Of a DNA stretch of 44,621 bases, positions 27,035 through 35,073 are shown one piece after another. Numbering within the stretch: position 1 is the first letter of the stretch; each line of letters begins with the position of its first letter. Both the position numbers and the translations under genes were made by a program. The notes beneath the pieces were generated by a model. It worked only from the letters and a program-made list of their open reading frames with translations, had not been told where the DNA came from and did no database searches. The stretch covers positions 14,305-58,925 of the forward strand of contig FMTG01000013.1 in NCBI GenBank assembly GCA_900099715.1. Reading direction: 5' to 3'. The stretch is from Ruminococcaceae bacterium YRB3002. GTDB taxonomy: Bacteria > Bacillota > Clostridia > Saccharofermentanales > Saccharofermentanaceae.

Positions 27035-27227
27035 TGTATGTCAAAAGTCGATTTTTAGAAGTTTGACATACAAAATCACATGAAAATGTATGTCAAAGTT
27101 GGATTTTTGAGAGTTTGACATACAAAATCTCAATATCTGTATGTCAAATTTCATTTTTTAAGGTTTTGACATACAAAGGAATGCATTTTTGTATGTCAAA
27201 TCCCGTTTTTTAGAACTTTGACATACA
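27035..27227. repeat. Array of four 38-nt hairpins at 51-52 bp period
   Basis: Four units start at 27035, 27087, 27138 and 27190. Each is TGTATGTCAAA, a 16-base loop with a central T5-T6 run, then TTTGACATACA. All eight 11-base arms are identical, while loops and 13-14 base spacers differ. Unit ends: 27072, 27124, 27175, 27227. Invariant arms with free loops point to protein-binding half-sites or a conserved RNA stem. It is not a CRISPR array: spacers are far too short and the repeats are internally variable. Confidence 0.9.
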
Positions 27228-27258
27228 AGAGCAGATCCGGCAGGGAAATGCGAAGCGA

Positions 27259-27329
27259 GGAAGAACAATTGTCCTGCACCTTTGGAGCCTGCGACGTGCG
27301 GGACAATTCTGTTCTTCCGAGCATTTTTT
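27259..27329 (+). terminator. Long hairpin followed by T-run
   Basis: GGAAGAACAATTGTCC (27259-27274) pairs with 27301-27318 with a two-base bulge, the stem extended inward by GCAC/GTGC. GAGCATTTTTTC follows (27319-27330), which resembles a rho-independent terminator for rightward transcription across the hairpin array. No gene feeds it, so any transcript would be non-coding. Confidence 0.4.
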
Positions 27330-27411
27330 CGCAATGTTTGCAACAAATGTTATATCATAGTTGTATTAATGGCAGTAACACCTTTTGACACAAAGATTGG
27401 AGGACATGAAG

Positions 27412-28491
27412 ATGAAGAAAGTTACGAAGATCCTGGCGGTCGCTCTGGTTGGCGCGATGATGATGTCGGCGGCTGCCTGCGGAGCGCGTTCGAAGAGCGC
27501 TGATGCTACAACAGTTGCTATGCACAATACCAACAGTTTAAAAGGCGCAGACATCGATTCCTATTACGATGACGTGGAATACGATGGCGAATGGGGTGCG
27601 ATAGAGGAGACTATCGCCGCTGAAGATTACTACGAGCAAGATGCTGTCGACAATTCACAGTACAGCAACTCAGGCACAGGCACAACATATCCCGCCAACA
27701 CGATGCTGATCAGACGCGTGAATATGGACGTGGAGACAACAAGCTACGATTCGGTCAACAGGACAATTAGCGACAAAGTAAATGAGCTCGGCGGATATAT
27801 CGAGAGTTCCAATGCAAGGGGCACAGGCAAGAATGGTGACCTGAGAAGCATTTCCTATGTGATCAGAGTTCCTATCGATAAGCTCGATGCACTCGTAAAC
27901 ACTGTCGGCACCGCATGCACGGTACTGTCTTCCAGCGAGAACACAGAAGACGTTACACTGCAGTATTCCGATGTAAAGGCACACATCCAGTCACTGAGAG
28001 TCGAGCAGGAGACTCTGCTGAACCTTCTGGCACAGGCAGATTCGCTTGAGGCTATCATCACTCTGCAGGGACGTCTGACGGAAGTGCGTTACGAGATCGA
28101 GAGCTACGAGTCACGCGCAAAGGTACTGGAGAACCAGTCTTCTTACAGCACATTGTCGCTGAACGTCAGAGAGGTGCTCGAGGTTACTGAGCAGGTAGAG
28201 ACGAAGAAGCTCAGTTTTGGCGAGGAGATCTGGGAAGGTCTCAAGGAGAGCCTCACGGACATCAGGGAAGACGGCAAGGATTTCATCATCGGCTTCGTAT
28301 CTGCACTGCCTTACCTGCTGATCTTCGCGATCATCGTAGTGATCATTGTGCTGATCGTTAAGGGTATCATCAAGTCAACAAAGAAGAAGGCTGCAAAGAA
28401 GGCCGCCGCAGCACCCGCACCCAAGGCTCCTGCCGCAGCACCTGAAGCACCCGCCGCAAAGGCAGAAACACAGGAATCTAAGACAGAATAA
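27412..28491 (+). CDS. DUF4349 lipoprotein
   Basis: 359 residues. A lipoprotein signal peptide (MKKVTKILAVALVGAMMMSAAAC, lipidated Cys at 23) precedes an acidic Tyr/Asp-rich region, then a DUF4349 domain (about 100-255: RRVNMDVETTSYDSV, ELGGYIESS, IRVPIDKLDALV) containing a predicted coiled coil (about 190-240). One membrane helix (about 289-318) and a Lys/Ala/Pro-rich cytoplasmic tail end it. The domain is common in Firmicutes envelope proteins with unknown role. The ATG at 27412 is chosen because GGAGG is 8 bases upstream; ATG 27406 would leave only 2. A signal-anchored N-terminus plus a C-terminal helix makes it span the outer face and return to the cytoplasm. Confidence 0.88.
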   Translation: MKKVTKILAVALVGAMMMSAAACGARSKSADATTVAMHNTNSLKGADIDSYYDDVEYDGEWGAIEETIAAEDYYEQDAVDNSQYSNSGTGTTYPANTMLIRRVNMDVETTSYDSVNRTISDKVNELGGYIESSNARGTGKNGDLRSISYVIRVPIDKLDALVNTVGTACTVLSSSENTEDVTLQYSDVKAHIQSLRVEQETLLNLLAQADSLEAIITLQGRLTEVRYEIESYESRAKVLENQSSYSTLSLNVREVLEVTEQVETKKLSFGEEIWEGLKESLTDIREDGKDFIIGFVSALPYLLIFAIIVVIIVLIVKGIIKSTKKKAAKKAAAAPAPKAPAAAPEAPAAKAETQESKTE

Positions 28492-28534
28492 ATCCGGGAA
28501 TAAAGGAAGGATTGGGATCCCAAAAAAGAACGGG

Positions 28535-28559
28535 GAGCTGGTCAGTAACTGACCAGCTC
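28535..28559 (-). terminator. Terminator between converging genes
   Basis: GAGCTGGTCAGT-A-ACTGACCAGCTC is a perfect 12-bp stem. Read leftward it is followed by CCCGTTCTTTTTT, the form of a rho-independent terminator for the pyridoxal kinase operon, whose last codons lie inside the stem. Read rightward there is no T-run. Confidence 0.65.
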
Positions 28560-29366
28560 TCTCATTGTTGCTTCAAAATCTACGCCGTACCAGGGTTTGT
28601 CGGGATTCTCGAGCGTGACCGCGATGGTGTGGGCAGTGTGATCTGCCGCTATCTTCATGGCCTCTTTCCAGTCCAGACCGCGCATCATCTCGCCGACAGC
28701 CACGGATGAGAACAGGTCTCCCGTTCCGTGGAACGTTCCGTCAATGCGGTCGTTCTGATACAGGAAATACTCCCCGGTGGCGCGGTCGTAGCCCATTACG
28801 CCTGACTTGCCGCGCTCCAGCGACACGCCAGTTATGACAGTGATCCCGGCACCGAATTCCACGCACCTGTTCAGGAGATCCTTTATGTAATGCTCATTAT
28901 AATTCTCGCGGTAATCCACACCGGTCATGAGGGCCGCCTCAGTAATGTTCGGAACGATAATGTCCGCCCGCGAGCACAAGTCGATATTTGCCTTGACGTA
29001 TTCCATGTCGAATGCCGGATAAAGCCGTCCAAAATCGGCCATTACAGGATCCACGAATATCAGCGTGTCCGGCGTCTTGAAGTCCCTGAACAGGCTGATC
29101 ATCTGCCTGATCTGGCTGATGGTCCCCAGGTACCCCGTGTAGATGGCGTCAAACTTCACGCCCTCCCTCTTCCACACTCCTGTGATGGGTTCTATCTGAT
29201 CCGACAGGTCCTTGCATGTATACTCCTCGAAAGCAGTATGCGTCGACAGCACAGCCGTCGGCAGTATCACCGTCTCCGATCCGAGAGCGGAGATAACCGG
29301 CAACGCTACCGTAAGCGAGCATTTACCCATGCATGATATGTCTTGTACTGTCAGGACTTTCTTCAT
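28542..29366 (-). CDS. pdxY: Pyridoxal/pyridoxamine kinase
   Basis: 274 residues of the ribokinase-like PdxK/PdxY group. VQDISCMGKCSLTVALPVISALG at the N-terminus is the vitamin B6-binding region; FVDPVMAD, VPNITEAALMTG and the anion-hole/catalytic motif GTGDLFSSV with its Asp are present. It phosphorylates pyridoxal, pyridoxamine or pyridoxine to the coenzyme form in the cytoplasm. GAGGTG lies 5 bases before the ATG. It follows an ECF S component by 9 bases, so uptake and trapping of vitamin B6 are linked. Confidence 0.92.
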   Translation of the reverse strand: MKKVLTVQDISCMGKCSLTVALPVISALGSETVILPTAVLSTHTAFEEYTCKDLSDQIEPITGVWKREGVKFDAIYTGYLGTISQIRQMISLFRDFKTPDTLIFVDPVMADFGRLYPAFDMEYVKANIDLCSRADIIVPNITEAALMTGVDYRENYNEHYIKDLLNRCVEFGAGITVITGVSLERGKSGVMGYDRATGEYFLYQNDRIDGTFHGTGDLFSSVAVGEMMRGLDWKEAMKIAADHTAHTIAVTLENPDKPWYGVDFEATMRELVSY

Positions 29367-29375
29367 AATGGCACC

Positions 29376-29885
29376 TCAGCCACTAATGATATCACGTTTG
29401 GAAAGAATTCTCACATATGTTATCGGAAGTGCCGCCACTATTCCCACCAGTCCCTGAAGTGCATTGAAAGGAACGGACAGCAGCGCAGCCGCCACACCGT
29501 ACATGAACGGCAGCGATTCGAACCCGAAATAACCGCCCACCATGATCACTTCCGCCACCACGAAAGCAACGATCCTGAACGGCAGTGTCCTCTTCTTCAT
29601 CAGTATCGCGCCGCATGCCGCCCCCATCGCCCCCTTGATGATGGCCGTGGGAATAATGTAATGGGCATATCCCGCCAGAAGATCCGCCAGCGCCGACCCC
29701 ACCGCCGCCGGTATCGCCGCGAATGGCCCCAGCAGGAAAGAGCTGATGAGTATCACCGTATCCCCCAGATTGACATACCCCTCTGTAGCGGGTATCGGTA
29801 TCCTGACAAAATACGTCATCACGAAAGTAAGCGCCGTCAACACACCGGCCAAAGCCACTCTCTTTGTGCTCATTCCTTTAATCAT
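29376..29885 (-). CDS. ECF transporter S component, probably for vitamin B6
   Basis: 169 residues, six hydrophobic segments, with the substrate-capture signature ALTFVMTYFVRIPIP and YVNLGDTVILISSFLLGP typical of ECF S components. The linked B6 kinase suggests pyridoxal or pyridoxamine as cargo. EcfA and EcfT are not in the window, so it must use the shared energising module encoded elsewhere (group II arrangement). GGGAGGG stands about 5 bases upstream of the ATG. Substrate is inferred from context only. Confidence 0.85.
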   Translation of the reverse strand: MIKGMSTKRVALAGVLTALTFVMTYFVRIPIPATEGYVNLGDTVILISSFLLGPFAAIPAAVGSALADLLAGYAHYIIPTAIIKGAMGAACGAILMKKRTLPFRIVAFVVAEVIMVGGYFGFESLPFMYGVAAALLSVPFNALQGLVGIVAALPITYVRILSKRDIISG

Positions 29886-29964
29886 AGCGCCCTCCCGTGT
29901 TTGTTTTGAGTGATATTACGCTTTAATACCTACAATGTCAATAGGTATTTGTGAAAATGAAAAA

Positions 29965-30046
29965 GGGGACACGTGTTTTGCGGCACTTCGAACAGGTCCT
30001 CGCCGCTTTGCGGCTGTGGAACTTGTGGCGCAAAATACGCGTCCCC
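29965..30046. repeat. Dispersed palindromic element, copy 3
   Basis: An 82-bp palindrome of the same family; here the outer arms are extended to GGGGAC ... GTCCCC. It lies 18 bases after the stop of the leftward gene at 30065 and upstream of the ECF gene, so it sits between two leftward operons. Confidence 0.85.
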
Positions 30047-30064
30047 TATTCAAATCTTTTCACC

Positions 30065-30721
30065 TTAGACCAGTGAATAGAACAGATAATCCCCGTCCAC
30101 CAGCACGATCTTGGCATGCGGGTGATTCCACTCCTCTTCGGGAGTCTGATACAAAACATAGATGATACCGTTGGGATGTGCCTCGCTTATCTCCCGGGGC
30201 ATACGCATAGCAACTGTGCTGCCATTCGTGGTGCTGCCGGTCATTGGCAGTTCTTTCACCGCCTTGGCCTTACAATCTTCCTCGACGCGCGCCGCGTAAT
30301 CTGACGGAGCTGTAAAACCTACTGTCAGAAAACCCGAGCCCTGCATAAATGAAGGCATGAATTCAAATGTGTAATCGGTCGCACCAGCCGGTATCGACTC
30401 GGGAAAATCCTCCGGAACCGTGTTATCAACCCTGCTGTATCTGACCTGGAACGGGTATCTCCATGGAGATGAGAATATCAGCGGCGGTGTGATGAAATAC
30501 ATGACAAAGGCCGCACCGAGAAGTGACAGAACAGCAAATACGGACAGTACGATATATCCTTTTTTCTTTGCGGATACAATGACACAGACGAGACCCCAGA
30601 TCAGGCAGCCTATGCCTGCGAACAGAAAGTTAAGGGCACCCAGAACAAAGAATGCGCCTATGCCGAACAGGGCAACAAGCAGATTCAGGATGCCAAAGAC
30701 CATCAGGATAATTCTCTTCAT
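30065..30721 (-). CDS. Membrane protein with extracytoplasmic domain, unknown
   Basis: Not recognised. 218 residues: three hydrophobic segments (about 3-22, 24-48 and 54-80), then a soluble domain of about 130 residues with a beta-rich pattern (ATDYTFEFMPSFM, GSGFLTVGFTAPSDYAARV, GIIYVLYQ). The ATG at 30721 overlaps the stop of the PAP2-like gene (ATGA) and has AAGGTGG upstream, so it is translationally coupled and the last gene of the phospholipid operon. Any role in lipid or envelope upkeep is inferred from position. Confidence 0.75.
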   Translation of the reverse strand: MKRIILMVFGILNLLVALFGIGAFFVLGALNFLFAGIGCLIWGLVCVIVSAKKKGYIVLSVFAVLSLLGAAFVMYFITPPLIFSSPWRYPFQVRYSRVDNTVPEDFPESIPAGATDYTFEFMPSFMQGSGFLTVGFTAPSDYAARVEEDCKAKAVKELPMTGSTTNGSTVAMRMPREISEAHPNGIIYVLYQTPEEEWNHPHAKIVLVDGDYLFYSLV

Positions 30722-31377
30722 TCTTTCACCACCTTGCACGCAATGAATAATCCGATCTCCACCACAACTACGGCTGCTATCACATCAACAAAAACGTGCT
30801 GGCGCAGGAACAGTGTTGATGCGAAGACAAGGGCTGTTACGGGAACGGATGCCCATTTGAACCAGGCGGGGCAGCGCTCCATGCCGATCTTCCGGCTGAA
30901 AGCGGCACGTGTGAGGATGTAGCTTTCGAGACAGTGGATGGATGGAAAGAGATTGTCGGCCGGGTCTGTGTTATAGACTGACTGCACCCATCGGCTCAGG
31001 AAATCCGTGGCTGTCACGTCGTGGCGCACCATGGTTGTCGGAATGATCAGGAAGCACGCCATACAGATGAGCTTGGCTATGATCTCCGCCGTGAAGATGC
31101 GGTAGCAGCATGCCTTGCGTTCGCGGGCAGCCAGATAGAATCCGTAGATCCATTGCCCGTAAGCGATGGGGATGTAGATTATGATAAATTCCTTGATCAG
31201 CGGGAAATAATCATCTATAGGCAATGAGAAATCATAATGGTGCCACGACCCGTTTACGAGACGCGTTGCCTGGAAAGCCAGCATGTTGATGGCCAGCATT
31301 ATGATGACGCTCATCCAGCCGTAGAAAGGCAGGAATCTCGTGAAGATATTTTTACCGCGTACAGAATCATTTCCCAT
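30718..31377 (-). CDS. PAP2-superfamily-like membrane phosphatase
   Basis: 219 residues, six hydrophobic segments. The PAP2 signature is partly present: NLFPSIHCLESY (PSxxH) at about 141-152 and FLRQHVFVDVIAA (His and Asp of the last motif) at about 189-200. The first KxxxxxxRP motif is not clear, as in PAP2-like proteins related to inositol phosphorylceramide/aureobasidin enzymes. It probably removes or transfers phosphate-linked lipid head groups at the outer membrane face. Its ATG lies 11 bases inside the metallophosphoesterase gene. Substrate unknown. Confidence 0.78.
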   Translation of the reverse strand: MGNDSVRGKNIFTRFLPFYGWMSVIIMLAINMLAFQATRLVNGSWHHYDFSLPIDDYFPLIKEFIIIYIPIAYGQWIYGFYLAARERKACCYRIFTAEIIAKLICMACFLIIPTTMVRHDVTATDFLSRWVQSVYNTDPADNLFPSIHCLESYILTRAAFSRKIGMERCPAWFKWASVPVTALVFASTLFLRQHVFVDVIAAVVVVEIGLFIACKVVKE

Positions 31378-32455
31378 GGATATCGATTATAACATACTCC
31401 GAATAAGTTCCGGTCTTGAAGGGTATCGCCCAGCCCGAGATACCGGAAGTGACGATGCAGTGGGTATCACCATGGTCGTAAAGACCCCATATTCCGTCGT
31501 TGGTGCCGTTCCAGTAGGCAAAGTATCCGGACGGCCATACGTGACCGCCGTGGGTATGACCTGACAGAACCAGATCCGCACCGCACGAAGCCTCAATATC
31601 GAATTCGCCCGGCTGGTGATCACAGCTGATGATGTACCGGGAATGATCCAGGGGCGACAGGAGTTCTTCGACAGTATCCCTGTCACGTGACCTGTCCTCA
31701 CGCCCCACCAGATAGAACCTGCCGTCGATGAGCTCCGAAGAATCCTGCAGTATCGTGACACCATTGGCTTTGAGGCACTCAGCAAGCTCATAGCCTGTGA
31801 ACTCACGGTAGTCGTAGTATCCCCTGTCATGATTGCCATAGACATAGTACACCGGCGTCTTCATGCGTCCCAGAGCCGCGCAGGCCACCTCCATGTCGTG
31901 ACGGTTGGCATCATCATCCACAAAGTCGCCGCAGATGATCACCACATCGGCGTTTTCTGCGTCGATCCGTTCCATCTGTTCGGCAAATCTCTCCCCTGAA
32001 AGCGTGACGCCCAGGTGAGAGTCTGCAAACATTGCAACCCTTATATCTCCTACGTTTTTAACAGTGTTAAACTCGTAATATGTCCTCGATATATGGTAAG
32101 CGGCGAACCATGCGCCTGTCATGAACAGGGCCGTAGCGGCCAGTGCCGCCACACCGCCCCAGTAACGCCCTTCAGACTTCGGACTTTTGCCTGAAGCCCT
32201 GCGCCATATCGCGAGAATTACATCCGACAGTATAAAAAACAGCGCACAGTGCAGCATGATAACTATCATGGTGTACATCTCGTAGAACGCCACAGACGCC
32301 ATCAGGAGCACAGGAATGCACGCCACAAACCAGGATACGAACTTATTGGGGATATTCCTGATAAATGAGAACCTGTGGAACCTCGTCACAAGATAAATGA
32401 TGGCCGCTGTGCCGCCTATGAACATAAACGCCAGGAAAAGAATCCACAAACCCAT
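31367..32455 (-). CDS. Membrane-anchored metallophosphoesterase
   Basis: 362 residues: four hydrophobic segments (about 3-25, 40-58, 62-85 and 98-120), then a calcineurin-like phosphoesterase domain with all metal motifs: FADSHLG, CGDFVDDD, GNHD and SGHTHGGH. The topology places the catalytic domain beyond the membrane segments, as in YkuE/LpxH-like enzymes acting on lipid phosphates. Its ATG overlaps the psd stop by one base (TGATG). In this operon a phospholipid intermediate or head group is the likely substrate, by context. Confidence 0.9.
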   Translation of the reverse strand: MGLWILFLAFMFIGGTAAIIYLVTRFHRFSFIRNIPNKFVSWFVACIPVLLMASVAFYEMYTMIVIMLHCALFFILSDVILAIWRRASGKSPKSEGRYWGGVAALAATALFMTGAWFAAYHISRTYYEFNTVKNVGDIRVAMFADSHLGVTLSGERFAEQMERIDAENADVVIICGDFVDDDANRHDMEVACAALGRMKTPVYYVYGNHDRGYYDYREFTGYELAECLKANGVTILQDSSELIDGRFYLVGREDRSRDRDTVEELLSPLDHSRYIISCDHQPGEFDIEASCGADLVLSGHTHGGHVWPSGYFAYWNGTNDGIWGLYDHGDTHCIVTSGISGWAIPFKTGTYSEYVIIDIHGK

Positions 32456-33273
32456 CAGCCCAGGCTCCTTCCGACTTCCTCTCCCAGCTTGACTGGGATC
32501 TCCACGCCTTCCAGCGATGCATCGTAGATATCGTCTCTGATAACAGCCGTGCCCGCAGGAACCAGCACTATTATGGTGGATCCCCCGTACTCGAAATGCC
32601 CTTTCTCAGCTCCCCGCACGACCTCAGATGCTCCCTTGTCCTCGTTGACGATCTTTCCCACCAGCATGGCGCCGACCTCCATCTGCACCATCCTGCCGAA
32701 GTTCGGGGAATCTATAACGCAGTACTCCCTGCAGTTCTCCACGAACACCGGTCTCTCCGCCAGAGCCACAGGCCTCACCGTGTGGAGCACGCCCGGAATA
32801 AACACATTCGCGGATTTTGAACCGGAATCCACATAACTGTATCTGTGATAATGGTCAACACACAGCCTGAACACAAGGCAGAGACCGCCGTTAAGACCGG
32901 CCGCCAGTTTCTCATCCCGCAGCAGGGACGATATCGTATATGAACTCTGTTTGACCGGGACTACCGTATCCGCATTGATGCTGTAAACGGTCAGCAGGCC
33001 GTCGCAGGGCGCCACGAGCACATTTGGATCGTCATCCACCACACGGAGTCCGTCCTTGATGCGCCTGCAGAAAAAATCGTTGAAGCTGTTGATGCCGTCG
33101 AGCACGTAATCGTCCTCGATGATGTTGTTATTTCGGACGAAGGAACTGATGAGCGGTTTCGAGAGGCATGTATCGAGGAAAGCGCCGCACAGACGGGAAA
33201 GGCCGCGGCTTGCCATGGGCTTGAGGAGCAGCCTTCCGAACCCGGTCCTGTAAAGAAACTCCAGTGCCGTCAT
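32455..33273 (-). CDS. psd: Phosphatidylserine decarboxylase proenzyme
   Basis: 272 residues. The self-cleavage motif is GGST (230-233), where Ser232 should become the pyruvoyl group; this form is usual in the clostridial type of Psd. DHYHRYSYVDSG (His motif), PCDGLLTVY and MEVGAMLVGKI are conserved. It makes phosphatidylethanolamine from phosphatidylserine at the membrane. The ATG at 33273 overlaps the stop of pssA (ATGA), fitting coupled translation; a longer reading to 33351 would lie inside pssA without a ribosome site. Confidence 0.95.
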   Translation of the reverse strand: MTALEFLYRTGFGRLLLKPMASRGLSRLCGAFLDTCLSKPLISSFVRNNNIIEDDYVLDGINSFNDFFCRRIKDGLRVVDDDPNVLVAPCDGLLTVYSINADTVVPVKQSSYTISSLLRDEKLAAGLNGGLCLVFRLCVDHYHRYSYVDSGSKSANVFIPGVLHTVRPVALAERPVFVENCREYCVIDSPNFGRMVQMEVGAMLVGKIVNEDKGASEVVRGAEKGHFEYGGSTIIVLVPAGTAVIRDDIYDASLEGVEIPVKLGEEVGRSLG

Positions 33274-33968
33274 AATCTGGACAGAAGCAGTATCAGCCCG
33301 ATCGTTATGAACTCTGCAGCGCCGATGCCCACCTGGATCATTATCCCGCACAGATTCGGCTTAGGCATCTTGAACTTGCACAGGAAAAGAACAGCGAGCA
33401 GCAGCATCACGATAAAATAAACGATCGAGAAATCAAACCTCAGGTAATAATGCAATATCAGTATAAAGGGGAATACCAGCGATGCCGTCGTTATGGGAAG
33501 TCCCGTGAAATACGCCTTCCCCTTCTCGGCAGCCTCGGCCGCGCGCTCATCTTCCGTAGCATTGAAGTAGGCAAGCCTGATCATGCCTGCGAGACCGTAA
33601 AGAACACCGATAGCCACAAGAAGGATCGGATACCATACATACTTCGTCTCGTCCATCCAGTAGGGCCTGTCCGTAAACTTGGCGCTGATCCTGAGCATTG
33701 CCACGCCGATAGCCAGCGGAAGGATGCCGAATGAGATCAGATCGGACATGGAATCGATCTGCACACCGAACCTCTTCTCCATATCGGTCCTGCCCTTCTT
33801 GCTCCTTGCAACCATCCCGTCGAAAGCATCACACAGTCCCGACAGCATGAGAAAAAGCGCACCGAGATACGGATGCCCGACGCCGGACATAGACATAATG
33901 ATCCCGGTACACCCTGAGATCATCGACAGATATGTAAGGATAACGGTGTAATCGTATACGCCAATCAA
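33270..33968 (-). CDS. pssA: CDP-diacylglycerol-serine O-phosphatidyltransferase
   Basis: 232 residues, about seven hydrophobic segments. The CDP-alcohol phosphatidyltransferase motif is complete: CDAFDGMVAR, a 12-residue insert, then FGVQIDSMSD, with the Asp residues binding metal. It makes phosphatidylserine, the substrate of the next enzyme. I choose the TTG at 33968: it overlaps the upstream stop (TTGA) and has AGGAGG 8 bases upstream. The in-frame ATG at 34034 lies deep in the upstream gene, has no ribosome site and would add a non-homologous, acidic 22 residues. Confidence 0.92.
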   Translation of the reverse strand: MIGVYDYTVILTYLSMISGCTGIIMSMSGVGHPYLGALFLMLSGLCDAFDGMVARSKKGRTDMEKRFGVQIDSMSDLISFGILPLAIGVAMLRISAKFTDRPYWMDETKYVWYPILLVAIGVLYGLAGMIRLAYFNATEDERAAEAAEKGKAYFTGLPITTASLVFPFILILHYYLRFDFSIVYFIVMLLLAVLFLCKFKMPKPNLCGIMIQVGIGAAEFITIGLILLLSRL

Positions 33969-34999
33969 GCCTTCTTCCTCCTCTTTAAGATTATATACCC
34001 AACAAGGGTTATAATGCCACTCAAAGCCACACATATGTAGAAGGACAGTCCTCTGCTCATCATGTCAACGCGAAAAGCCTCGTCCCTCCCGATAAGTCCC
34101 GTAAATCCGTCAACCATCAGGAAATCGGCAACTCCCATGGCTCCCGGCACCGGAACGCAGTTGAACCCTATCGTGACCAGACACTGGGATGCAAATATGG
34201 ACAGGGCTTTGCTGCCCTCCCCTCCCAGTGTCAGATATACGAAAGCCGGCACCGCTATCTGCGAAGCCCTCTGAAGAAAATTCCAGATAAATGCCCTCAC
34301 CATGACTCCCGTCTTACCCGAAACGAGGTTGGAGCATTCCATGTATTCCGTTTTGGTATCCTCAAGCTTCTTAAGCTTCGGCTCGAGCTTTCTTATCATC
34401 TTCTTTTTATGAAGAAAAGTAAGAAATCCCGCCAGCACTCCGAACACTTTATCTCCCCTTCTCAGGATCGACAGAAAGAACAGCGAGAACAGCGTGAGGA
34501 TGATGAATCCGGCCACGATGAGAACCTTTGAAATAGTCCTGAATTCGAAGAACATCCTGTAGTTGATAAAAAGCGAGATGATCCCAAGGACAACCACGGA
34601 GATCGTGTACATCATGAGATTAAGTACCAGCGTCGCTGTAGCGATTCCGGCTGGGATCCCGTCAGCGATCATGAAATAAGCCGATGCCGGCTGTCCTCCG
34701 GTAGCAGAAGGCGTTATAGCCGAGAAATAGATATCAGATGTGCTGTACAGAAGGCCTCTAGCGGCACTCCTCTTATAACCTACACCGTCGAGGATGGCAC
34801 ATATAGCCACACCTTCAAGGATGATATAAAGGGCCACGGACACAATAGCGCAGCTAAGCCAGTATTTGTTGCCATCAGCAGCGCTTTTTACTATCTCACC
34901 TATTGATATTCCCTTGCTCTGGCTCAAAACCGCCCATATGGTAAGCCCGGCCAGGACCAGAGAGAAAATCGACCAGAAAATCTTCTTTTTGCTATCCAT
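33965..34999 (-). CDS. Flippase-like membrane protein (LPG synthase TM region family)
   Basis: 344 residues with eight or nine membrane segments, matching the UPF0104/lysylphosphatidylglycerol synthase transmembrane family: ITPSATGGQPASAYFM (about 95-110) and NCVPVPGAMGVADF (about 281-294). It has no synthase domain, so it is likely a lipid flippase or lipid-linked carrier. First gene of the operon running to 30065; its product may move the phospholipids made by PssA and Psd across the membrane, by context. AT-rich DNA upstream (35000-35073) contains several TATAAT-like boxes on both strands. Confidence 0.85.
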   Translation of the reverse strand: MDSKKKIFWSIFSLVLAGLTIWAVLSQSKGISIGEIVKSAADGNKYWLSCAIVSVALYIILEGVAICAILDGVGYKRSAARGLLYSTSDIYFSAITPSATGGQPASAYFMIADGIPAGIATATLVLNLMMYTISVVVLGIISLFINYRMFFEFRTISKVLIVAGFIILTLFSLFFLSILRRGDKVFGVLAGFLTFLHKKKMIRKLEPKLKKLEDTKTEYMECSNLVSGKTGVMVRAFIWNFLQRASQIAVPAFVYLTLGGEGSKALSIFASQCLVTIGFNCVPVPGAMGVADFLMVDGFTGLIGRDEAFRVDMMSRGLSFYICVALSGIITLVGYIILKRRKKA

Positions 35000-35073
35000 A
35001 AATTCCCTAAATGGTTATAATGCAAATATTCTAATAAAATAATTATAAAAAGGCAATTTAAGATATTTTTAAG

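Larger units (their letters stand above)
26671..27411. other. 740-bp gene-free block of inverted repeats
   Basis: No supported gene. In order: palindromic element copy 2 with a partial second copy (26677-26806), nested AGTCGG palindromes (26874-26981), four evenly spaced hairpins (27035-27227), a terminator-like hairpin (27259-27329) and the A/T-rich promoter region of the lipoprotein gene (a possible extended -10, TGTTATATC, at 27348-27356). Confidence 0.8.

Noticed and set aside
27035..27227. CRISPR array
   Set aside because: Units vary internally, spacers are only 13-14 bases, and no cas gene is present.
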